DNA of 64,000 bases from Vicinamibacteria bacterium (GTDB lineage: Bacteria > Acidobacteriota > Vicinamibacteria > Fen-336 > JAGNNV01), in contig JAIBCN010000031.1 of the NCBI GenBank assembly GCA_019694155.1, positions 55,849 to 119,848 of the forward strand, read 5' to 3'. The translations under genes were made by a program, and so were the position numbers. Of this stretch, positions 26,763-33,745 are shown piece after piece. Numbering within the stretch: the first letter of the stretch is position 1; every line of letters starts with the position of its first letter. Below the pieces are notes generated by a model. That model was not told the DNA's origin and did not search any database. It saw only the letters and a program-made list of their open reading frames with translations.

Positions 26763-28040
26763 ATGCGTGAGAATCAGTCCATGAGGTCATCTTTCGCCGC
26801 ATTGGTCATGGTCCTGCTGTTCTCCGGTTCGGCTCGTGGGGCCTCGCCGCAAGCCCGAGAAGCCGCGCAACCAAAAGAGATCGAAGCTCCCGGCGCCGCG
26901 GACTCCGCGTTTCCCCAGCTCGCCGCTGACGGCAGGGGCGGGGTCTTCATGACCTGGATCGAGACACTCAAGGACGGCGCGGGCCATCGCCTGCGGATGG
27001 CGCATCGGAAGGAGGGCGGCTCCTGGGATGAGCCCTCCACGGTTCATGAAGGCCGCGACTTCTGGCGCAACTGGGCCGACTTCCCGGGCCTTGGCGTCTT
27101 CGCGGATGGATCGGTGATGGCGCATTGGCTCGCGCGGAGCGGAGAGGCCACCTACGACTACAACATCAAGGCGCGGATCTCGAAGGACGCGGGCCGGACC
27201 TGGGGCGAGACCTTCCTAGTGAATACCGACGGGACGAAGGCGGAACACGGTTTCGTGTCGTTCGCGCCCACGGACAAGGGCCTGGGTGTGGCCTGGCTGG
27301 ATGGACGCGAAACTAAGGGAATGAGCCACGACGACGAACACGCGGGCAGCGGCGCCATGACGCTGCGCTTCGCCGAGTTCTCGAGCGACGGCGGGCGGAT
27401 TCGCGAGGCGCGGCTCGACGCCAAGGTATGCGATTGCTGCCAGACCGCGATGGTCACTACATCGAAGGGCCTCCTCGCCGCCTACCGGGACCGGTCCGAT
27501 CTGGAGATCCGCGACATCTCACTCGTTCGTCCGCTTGCGGACAAGATCGCGCCGCGAGGCCTTTCGAAGGACGGATGGAAGATCCAGGCCTGTCCCGTGA
27601 ACGGCCCGGCGCTCGCCGCGGCCGGTGATGCGGTGACCGCGGTGTGGTTCACCATGGCGGGCGGCAAGGCGCGGGTGAAGGCGGCGGTGTCGCGGGACGG
27701 CGGAGACAGGTTTTCCTCTCCCGTCGAAATCGATGGCGCCGAGCCGATCGGACGGGTGGACGTGGCGATTCTGCGCTCGGGCGAGTCGCTCCTGACCTGG
27801 CTTGGGCGGGGCGCGGGGGACACCGGAGAGATCAAGGCAGCGTTCCTCGACAGGAACGCCGGGTTCAAGCCGCCGTTCCTGGTGGCGAGAACTTCGACGG
27901 CCCGGGCGTCCGGATTCCCGCGGCTCGAAATCTCAGGCGACGAAGCGGTCTTCGCCTGGACGGAGGTCCTGCCCTCGCCGGAAGGCTCGACCACGCCGCC
28001 CGCCTCGCGGATCCGCACCGCGGTGATGAGCCTCAAGTGA
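26763..28040 (+). CDS. Exported sialidase-like (BNR/Asp-box) protein with a CDCC motif
   Basis: ATG 26763 follows GGAGG at a 7-base spacing and gives 425 residues. A signal peptide runs to about residue 29 (GSARGAS). The remainder looks like a beta-propeller with Asp-box elements (ISKDAGRTWGE, VSRDGGDRFSS, FSSDGGRI), so databases would call it a sialidase-family protein. No sialidase catalytic arginine triad is evident, and enzymatic activity should not be assumed. The motif VCDCCQTA in the middle and a nearby third cysteine (IQACPVNGP) could bind a metal. It diverges from the copper operon and its stop overlaps the next gene (GTGA), so both may belong to metal handling; that link is inferred. 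Confidence 0.65.
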   Translation: MRENQSMRSSFAALVMVLLFSGSARGASPQAREAAQPKEIEAPGAADSAFPQLAADGRGGVFMTWIETLKDGAGHRLRMAHRKEGGSWDEPSTVHEGRDFWRNWADFPGLGVFADGSVMAHWLARSGEATYDYNIKARISKDAGRTWGETFLVNTDGTKAEHGFVSFAPTDKGLGVAWLDGRETKGMSHDDEHAGSGAMTLRFAEFSSDGGRIREARLDAKVCDCCQTAMVTTSKGLLAAYRDRSDLEIRDISLVRPLADKIAPRGLSKDGWKIQACPVNGPALAAAGDAVTAVWFTMAGGKARVKAAVSRDGGDRFSSPVEIDGAEPIGRVDVAILRSGESLLTWLGRGAGDTGEIKAAFLDRNAGFKPPFLVARTSTARASGFPRLEISGDEAVFAWTEVLPSPEGSTTPPASRIRTAVMSLK

Positions 28041-28384
28041 GTTCGAAGGAGAACGATCCCCCCATCGCCTGTCAGCTCGGGGCGCTCGACTCGGCGCAGC
28101 GACAGCGGCAGAAGGAACTTCTGGCGCTCGTACGCGGGAAGATCCGCAGGGTTGTCGAGTTCGATGACGGGTTCGCCCTGGAAGTCCCCTCCGATTCCGC
28201 ATCGTTCATGGAAGTCGCGGAGTGGGTGGACCTGGAGCGGCGCTGCTGCGCATTCGCTGAGTTCGCGATCGAGTCACGACGCGATGGCGGCATCTGGGTT
28301 CGCCTCACCGGGGTGAGTGGCGCCAAGGAGGTTCTGGCCGCCGAAATGGGACTCCCGCCGGGAGAGCCTTCGCGCACCGGCTGA
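28037..28384 (+). CDS. Small conserved protein with a CC-x-F motif, function unknown
   Basis: GTG 28037 overlaps the previous stop (GTGA) and gives 115 residues; the frame stays open upstream only as a shadow of the preceding gene. Features are an N-terminal IACQLGALDSAQRQR, a central EFDDGFALEVP strand, WVDLERRCCAFAEFAIE with a cysteine pair, and the end LTGVSGAKEVL. This pattern matches a widespread family of short uncharacterised proteins with a CCxF motif, often found near metal-resistance genes. No membrane segment is seen, so it is likely cytoplasmic. It forms a two-gene unit with the BNR protein. Confidence 0.65.
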   Translation: MSSKENDPPIACQLGALDSAQRQRQKELLALVRGKIRRVVEFDDGFALEVPSDSASFMEVAEWVDLERRCCAFAEFAIESRRDGGIWVRLTGVSGAKEVLAAEMGLPPGEPSRTG

Positions 28385-28456
28385 TTCGAGGCGGGATGCT
28401 TTCGATTCCGCCCCCGTCATGGGAACGTCTCGCGGGCAGGCTAGCTTCCGCGGGCC

Positions 28457-29227
28457 ATGAAACCATCCTCTGTTCTCAGGAACGTCCTGCTCTTTGGAGC
28501 GATTCTCGTTCCCGCCCCGGCGGCGCATGCGCAAACCATCCCGGTGCGCATCAGCGGCTCCACGACCGTATTCACCAACGTCTACCGGGACCTCAAGGAA
28601 GCGATTTCGAGAGACTCAGGGGAAGCGATCGACGTGATCTCCAACGGGTCTCGCCAGGGCCTTTCGGATCTCGCGGCGGGGAAGAGCGACATAGCGATGA
28701 TCTCGGCTCCGCTCGAGGAACTCCTCCCGCGCCTCACGGAGCCTGAGAGGAAGGCGCTCGATCCCAGGAAGGTCACGGTGTCGAAGCTGGCGGAGACGCG
28801 TCTCGTCTTCATCGTTCATGAATCGAACCCCGTGAAGAGTCTGACCATCGCCCAGGTCTCCGACCTCTTCACCGGCGTGGTGACGAACTGGAAGGACGTG
28901 GGCGGACCCGACCTGCCGGTCGAAATCGTCTCGAACCAGTTCAGCTCGGGGCAGCGCGCCGTTCTCGAGGAGAAAGTGACTGGCGGGAAGAACGTCGTCA
29001 CCACCGCGAAGTTGGTGGTGAACGATCCCCTCATTCCCGGAATCGTCCGGCAGCTCAAGGGCGGCTTCGGCCACTCGGGCGCCAGGAACGACTTGAGGGG
29101 CGTCGCGGTCGTGAAGACCGACAGGGAGATCGCGCAGCCCATGTCTCTCGTTACGTTAGGCAAACCGGCGGGCCGGGTCGCCAGGGTGATTGCCGCTTCG
29201 CAGAAGGCCGCGGCCGCGGCCCGCTGA
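28457..29227 (+). CDS. PstS-like phosphate-binding periplasmic protein
   Basis: A 256-residue protein with a signal peptide (to about residue 25, PAAHAQ). The mature part fits the PstS-like/PBP2 family: [20 protein letters not shown] at the phosphate-binding N-terminus, [20 protein letters not shown], and [20 protein letters not shown], the typical IFxGxxxxW element. It is shorter than the true PstS at 32750 and carries the SGSTT variant. The chemoreceptor gene starts 1 bp after its stop, so the two are translated together. This suggests a binding protein that feeds a receptor rather than the transporter, though it could do both. Confidence 0.8.
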   Translation: MKPSSVLRNVLLFGAILVPAPAAHAQTIPVRISGSTTVFTNVYRDLKEAISRDSGEAIDVISNGSRQGLSDLAAGKSDIAMISAPLEELLPRLTEPERKALDPRKVTVSKLAETRLVFIVHESNPVKSLTIAQVSDLFTGVVTNWKDVGGPDLPVEIVSNQFSSGQRAVLEEKVTGGKNVVTTAKLVVNDPLIPGIVRQLKGGFGHSGARNDLRGVAVVKTDREIAQPMSLVTLGKPAGRVARVIAASQKAAAAAR

Positions 29228-29228
29228 T

Positions 29229-30719
29229 ATGCCTACGATTCGAGCCCGGCTGCGAGAGATCGCGGACGCCGGCCTCGCGTCGCTGCGGCGCGCGTCCTGG
29301 GTCAATCTCATCGCTATCGCCGTTCTGCTTGCGGCAAGCATCTGGATTCAGAGGATGGGGGCCGCCGGCCAGGAGATTCAGCGGATCGCCGTCCTGGCGG
29401 AAAGCCAGGGAGGGCTGGTGAGCCGGGTGGCGGCGGAGTTGGACCTCTCGCGTCAGGCCGACCTGCGGAAGCGCTTCGTCGCGATCAGCGAGGAACTGCG
29501 GGCGCGTGGCGGCGCCAGCGGACTCGATCTCGGGTCCGAGATCGCGGAGGTGCGAAGACATGCGGACCAGGTCTTCGCATTCGCGGCGTCCTTCGGACAG
29601 CAACAGGCCGTCACGGTGATCGATGGCCCGTTCGCCGCCGCCACCAGCCGCATCCAGGCGCGAATCTCGGAAAGGATCGCTCGCGCCGAGGCCGCGGCCT
29701 TCCGAGCCACGCTCGCCATGGTCGGGCTCGGCTTCCTTGCCCTCTGGCTGCAATTCAGACTCGGTCGCCAGGGCGAGCGTTGGCTCGCCTCGCTGATGGA
29801 CCGACTGGCCGAGCAGCTGTCCGCGGGAGTCGAGGAGGGCGCTGCTGCGGCCGAGCGCGTGGCTTCTGGCGATCTCGAATCCGCCCCCCTGGCGCGGCCC
29901 GGAGGAATCGTTGAAATCGAGCGCCTGCAACAGGCCCTGTCCGACATGGGGAGAAAGCTCAAGGTGGTCCTCCATGACCTTCAATCCGCGGCGGAGGGGC
30001 TCTCCACTGGTGCCCGGCAGGTGTCGACCTCGGCGCAGTCTCTTTCCCTGGGTACAGCCCGGCAAGCTGCCTTCATGGAGGAAACCACCACGAGCATCCA
30101 GCGGATGGCCGAATCGAGTTCTCAGAATGCGGAATTGAGCCGGATCACCGAGAGCCTGGCCGGCCGGAATGCGAGCGGCGCCCGAACGGGCAGCGAAGAA
30201 GTGAAGGACACCGTTGTCGCCATGCGCAAGGTGATTGATCGGGCCTCCGCCATTGAGGCCCTCGCGTACCAGGCAAACCTGCTGTCCCTCAACGCGGCCA
30301 TCGAGGCGGCCCGCGCGGGCGACCAGGGGCGCGGGTTCGCGGTTGTGGCGGCGGAAGTTCGCTCGCTTTCCCTCCGGAGTACGGTGGCCTCGAAGGAAAT
30401 CAAGGCGGTGGCGGCCTCCAGCATCGGGATCGCGGAGCGCGCGGCGACCCTGATCATGCAGCTCGTCCCTGCCAGCGAGAGAACGGCCTCCGCCGCCCAG
30501 GAGGTGGCGAACGCCTCCGCCGAGCAGCAGTCCGCCGCCCGGGAGATCGGATCCGCGGTTGCCGAAATCGACAGCGTTACCCAGTCCACGGCCGCGGCCG
30601 CCGAGCAGCTCGCGGCCACCGCCGAGGCCATGGCCGGCCAGGCCCTCCGCCTGCGTGAGACGGCGGCCTACTTCCGGTTCTCCTCGACAAGGCCACCCGA
30701 CTACACCGGAATCCTGTAG
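29229..30719 (+). CDS. Methyl-accepting chemotaxis protein (transmembrane)
   Basis: Starting at ATG 29229, 1 bp after the PstS-like gene, this is 496 residues. TM1 spans ~24-41 and TM2 ~159-176, leaving a periplasmic region of about 115 mostly helical residues without a recognisable sensor fold. A HAMP-like segment (~178-240) leads into the signalling coiled coil. The hairpin tip at ~348-380 ([20 protein letters not shown], then FAVVAAEVR) is nearly canonical and should bind CheA/CheW. The C-terminus lacks a CheR-tethering NWxxF pentapeptide. The gene pair suggests that the upstream phosphate-type binding protein is its ligand sensor. No che genes are in the window. Confidence 0.87.
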   Translation: MPTIRARLREIADAGLASLRRASWVNLIAIAVLLAASIWIQRMGAAGQEIQRIAVLAESQGGLVSRVAAELDLSRQADLRKRFVAISEELRARGGASGLDLGSEIAEVRRHADQVFAFAASFGQQQAVTVIDGPFAAATSRIQARISERIARAEAAAFRATLAMVGLGFLALWLQFRLGRQGERWLASLMDRLAEQLSAGVEEGAAAAERVASGDLESAPLARPGGIVEIERLQQALSDMGRKLKVVLHDLQSAAEGLSTGARQVSTSAQSLSLGTARQAAFMEETTTSIQRMAESSSQNAELSRITESLAGRNASGARTGSEEVKDTVVAMRKVIDRASAIEALAYQANLLSLNAAIEAARAGDQGRGFAVVAAEVRSLSLRSTVASKEIKAVAASSIGIAERAATLIMQLVPASERTASAAQEVANASAEQQSAAREIGSAVAEIDSVTQSTAAAAEQLAATAEAMAGQALRLRETAAYFRFSSTRPPDYTGIL

Positions 30720-30756
30720 CAGGTTCGTCACATCGGGTACCTACCCTAAGGCGAGC

Positions 30757-30807
30757 ATGTCGAGCTGGAGTCCAACTCGATCCCGGGTTCTGAAGGCCAG
30801 AGGATGA
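30757..30807 (+). CDS. Possible 16-codon upstream ORF coupled to the c-di-GMP gene
   Basis: ATG 30757 follows AAGGCGAG at good spacing and opens 16 codons (MSSWSPTRSRVLKARG). Its TGA overlaps the next gene's ATG (ATGA at 30804-30807). The downstream gene's own ribosome site (AGAGG) touches its start, so coupling through this ORF is plausible. It may also be chance. Confidence 0.25.
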   Translation: MSSWSPTRSRVLKARG

Positions 30808-32582
30808 TGGTCTCGCCTCCAGGGCAGATCGCTTTCTCCGGTTCCGATCCGGTGCATGCGTTGCTCGATCGGGCATCTGAATTCACCAGCTTCTTCCAGC
30901 CGGTGGTCTCGCTGTCCGAGGGACGGGCGATCGGGTTCGAGGCCCTCCTCCGATTGCCCACGGACTGCGTTCTGAGCGGCCCCGGGGCGGCCTTTGCCTC
31001 GGCCACCGGCTCGCCCTGGCTCATCGATCTGGAGATAGCGGCACTCGAGTCGCATCTGCGTGCGGCGGTGGAGTTGCCCGAGGGCCGGCTTTTCCTCAAC
31101 CTCTCGCCGACCGCCCTTCTCGACCCGAGATTCCGCGCGGGCGGCCTGGCCGGCCGGATTCGAAAGGCCGGCCTCTCACCAGAACAGGTCGTCGTGGAGA
31201 TCTCCGAGATTGAGAACGTGGGCGATCCGGAGGTCTTCGCCGCTGCCATTCGGCCCCTTCGCGACGAACACTTTCAATTGGCGATCGATGACTTTGGCGC
31301 GGGATTCGCCAACGTTCGACTGCTGGTCGAGCTTGGGCCCGAGTTCGTCAAGATCGATCGCGCCCTGGTCACCGGCGCCTGGCAGCATCCTCGAAAGCGC
31401 GTCTTCCTCGAAACCCTCGGTTCGCTCGGCCTGCGCGTGAATTGCTCCGTCATCGCCGAAGGCGTCGAGACCGAACGCGACCTCGCGACCGTGCGAGCCT
31501 GCGGCATCCGCGTGGTGCAGGGATACTTCACCGGTTGCCCCGCCCCCGCCGAGCAGGCCCGCCTGGCTCCCCCTCTTCGCGTGACCGGCGTGGCCCTGAT
31601 CGATTCACCCGAGGAAACGGTCGGCGCCCTCGCGCTGCCGCGCGACGGTGTCGGCCACAAGACCCGGGTCGGAGATCTCATACCCATGTTCGAACGCCAG
31701 CCGGAGCCTGCCGCCATCCCCGTCCTGGAGGGATCGAGAGTGCTCGGCCTCGTCACGCAGAGCATCCTCTTCTTCCATCTCGGTCATCGCTACGGCCACG
31801 CCCTGTGGAGCGATCGGGCGGTTTCGGAATTCGTGGAGGCGCACAACGAGGGCTTCGATCATCTGTCCGCCCTCAGCACTCTCGAGGCGGCGGCGGAGCT
31901 GATCCGGCGCCGGCCCGCCTGGCGGCGCTTCGATCCCCTGGTGGTCGAGAACGAAACGGGCGGCTACCACGGCCTGCTGCCCGTGGATCGCCTGCTCGGA
32001 GAAATGACCCGGCTCAAGGTCGAGTACGCCCTGCAATCGAGCCCGCTCACCGGCCTTCCCGGCAGCACGGTCCTCGCGCGGTCGGTCGACGCCCGATTGC
32101 GGTCGGCTAAGCCCTTCGTCGTGGGCTGGGCCGACCTCGATGACTTCAAGCCGTTCAACGATCGGTATGGCTTCAGTCGGGGGGACGCCGCGCTGTTGCT
32201 TCTGGCCGAGATCCTGGAGCGACACCTCCAACGAGGCGTGGGAGAGCTGGTGGCTCACGTGGGCGGCGACGATTTCGCCTTCCTGATCGAACCGGAGAAT
32301 CACGTCCGGCGCGCCCAGGCCGCGGCGGCGGAGTTTTCCGAGCGGGTCCTCGGACTGTACGACCCCGAGGACCGTCTGGCCGGCGGCATCGAGAGCGTCG
32401 ACCGCCGCGGACGGAAACGCCGATTCGGCATGACCAGCGTGTCCGTTGGCCTCGTGGCCTGGAACGGCGAGCCCGGCGTCAACTACCGCCGCCTGGTTGA
32501 AGTTGCGGCGGAGGTCAAGACCGCGGCCAAACAGACCACCGGACCGGTGGTGCTCTCGAACCAGCGCAGCCTCTCCACGTGA
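30804..32582 (+). CDS. EAL-CBS-GGDEF cyclic di-GMP signalling protein
   Basis: A 592-residue soluble protein with the EAL domain first (~15-250), a CBS-pair-like middle (~275-405) and a C-terminal GGDEF domain (~425-585), the reverse of the common GGDEF-EAL order. The EAL part keeps catalytic landmarks: E46 in EALLR, NLSP, VEISE, DDFGAG, VKID, AEGVET and QGYF, so phosphodiesterase activity is plausible. The GGDEF signature reads GGDDF (487-491), with Asp in place of the Glu; cyclase activity is uncertain and it could act as a GTP sensor. No membrane segment is seen. It sits between the chemoreceptor gene and the pst operon, which suggests it tunes motility or biofilm to phosphate supply. Confidence 0.87.
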   Translation: MMVSPPGQIAFSGSDPVHALLDRASEFTSFFQPVVSLSEGRAIGFEALLRLPTDCVLSGPGAAFASATGSPWLIDLEIAALESHLRAAVELPEGRLFLNLSPTALLDPRFRAGGLAGRIRKAGLSPEQVVVEISEIENVGDPEVFAAAIRPLRDEHFQLAIDDFGAGFANVRLLVELGPEFVKIDRALVTGAWQHPRKRVFLETLGSLGLRVNCSVIAEGVETERDLATVRACGIRVVQGYFTGCPAPAEQARLAPPLRVTGVALIDSPEETVGALALPRDGVGHKTRVGDLIPMFERQPEPAAIPVLEGSRVLGLVTQSILFFHLGHRYGHALWSDRAVSEFVEAHNEGFDHLSALSTLEAAAELIRRRPAWRRFDPLVVENETGGYHGLLPVDRLLGEMTRLKVEYALQSSPLTGLPGSTVLARSVDARLRSAKPFVVGWADLDDFKPFNDRYGFSRGDAALLLLAEILERHLQRGVGELVAHVGGDDFAFLIEPENHVRRAQAAAAEFSERVLGLYDPEDRLAGGIESVDRRGRKRRFGMTSVSVGLVAWNGEPGVNYRRLVEVAAEVKTAAKQTTGPVVLSNQRSLST

Positions 32583-32651
32583 TCCTGAACGCGGGTTCGC
32601 CCGGGGAACCCGCCTCCCCCGGCTGGAAGAACCCAAGGCGCGCCGCTGCGA

Positions 32652-32682
32652 GTTAACACGGACCTAACCCCGGCGTAACCCC
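32652..32682 (+). promoter_or_regulatory. Putative Pho box (three 11-bp TAAC repeats) upstream of pstS
   Basis: TAAC occurs at 32654, 32665 and 32676, exactly 11 bp apart; the units read GTTAACACGGA, CCTAACCCCGG and CGTAACCCCCC. Direct repeats on an 11-bp period are the hallmark of PhoB/PhoP sites (CTGTCAT-N4 in E. coli, CTTAACCT in cyanobacteria, GTTCACC in Streptomyces). A weak -10-like TAGCGT at 32702 lies about 20 bp further on. No phoB/phoR gene is in the window, so the regulator is not seen. Confidence 0.6.
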
Positions 32683-32749
32683 CCCTTCTTGTCCGCCCCC
32701 TAGCGTCCGTTCGGTCCATCCACAAATGAGCCGAAGGTACCTCGAGAAA

Positions 32750-33715
32750 ATGAACCTCCCTCTCCGTTTCGCAGCCACCGTTCTCCTTTTCGCCGCCGCC
32801 GCCCAGGCTCAGACCGTCCAGGTTGACCCCGCTCTGCCTTCCTACCAGAAGGTGAGCGGCGTCTCCGGAAATCTGAACAGCATTGGCTCCGATACCATGA
32901 ACAACCTCATGACCCTCTGGGCGGAGGCGTTCACGAAGATGTATCCGAACGTCAAAGTGCAGGTGGAGGGCAAGGGATCCTCGACGGCGCCCCCTGCCCT
33001 CATCGCGGGCACCGCCCAGTTCGGTCCGATGTCTCGGGCCATGCGTTCCACGGAGATCGATCAGTTCGAGCGGAAGTACGGCTACAAACCCGTGCAGCTG
33101 CGGACGGCCTACGATGCTCTCGCGGTCTACGTGAGCAAGGACAACCCGCTCGAGAAGCTCACGCTCGCCCAGGTCGACGCCGCTTTTTCGAAGACCCGCC
33201 GCCGCGGCTACAAGTCGAACGTCATCACCTGGGGCGATCTCGGCCTGACCGGAGACTGGGCCCGCCGGCCGGTCAGCCTGTACGGCCGCAACTCGGCTTC
33301 GGGTACCTATGGCTTCTTCAAGGAGCATGCGATGAACAACGGCGACTACAAGGACAACGTCAAGGAGCAGCCGGGTTCCGCATCGGTGGTCCAGGGCGTC
33401 ACCGGCGACCGCTTCGGCATGGGCTACAGCGGAATCGGCTACCGCACTTCGGGCGTGAAGGCGATCGCCATCGCGGAGGCCGAAGGGAAGCCTTATTCCT
33501 CCGGCAGCTACGACGACGTGAAGAGCGGCAAGTACCCTCTGAACCGCTTCCTCTTCCTCTATGTCAATCAGGCGCCGGACAAGCCCGCCGATCCCCTCGT
33601 GCGCGAATTCCTGAAACTCATCTTCAGCAAGGAGGGCCAGGAAGTGGTTCTGAAGGACGGCTACCTGCCGCTGCCCGCCGACGTCGTGAAGCAGGAGCTC
33701 GCGAAGATCCGCTAG
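32750..33715 (+). CDS. pstS: Phosphate ABC transporter, substrate-binding protein
   Basis: I prefer ATG 32750 (321 residues), giving a compact signal peptide ending AAAAQAQ; ATG 32726 in the same frame is also possible but lacks any ribosome site. The mature protein shows PstS motifs: LNSIGSDTMNNLMTLWAEAF, GKGSSTAPPALIAGTAQFG with the serine-rich phosphate loop, SRNSASGTY-like YGRNSASGTYGFF, and YVNQAPDKP near the end. It binds inorganic phosphate in the periplasm for the PstCAB transporter. It is the first gene of pstS-pstC-pstA-pstB-phoU and has the three-repeat Pho-like box about 70-100 bp upstream. Confidence 0.92.
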   Translation: MNLPLRFAATVLLFAAAAQAQTVQVDPALPSYQKVSGVSGNLNSIGSDTMNNLMTLWAEAFTKMYPNVKVQVEGKGSSTAPPALIAGTAQFGPMSRAMRSTEIDQFERKYGYKPVQLRTAYDALAVYVSKDNPLEKLTLAQVDAAFSKTRRRGYKSNVITWGDLGLTGDWARRPVSLYGRNSASGTYGFFKEHAMNNGDYKDNVKEQPGSASVVQGVTGDRFGMGYSGIGYRTSGVKAIAIAEAEGKPYSSGSYDDVKSGKYPLNRFLFLYVNQAPDKPADPLVREFLKLIFSKEGQEVVLKDGYLPLPADVVKQELAKIR

Positions 33716-33745
33716 GTCGTCGCTGCCGCGAAGAACGGTCGGAGG

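Noticed and set aside
28385..28456. A Pho-type repeat before the PstS-like gene, as found before pstS
   Set aside because: No TAAC or other 11-bp direct repeat is present there, so shared Pho control of the two units is not supported by sequence.
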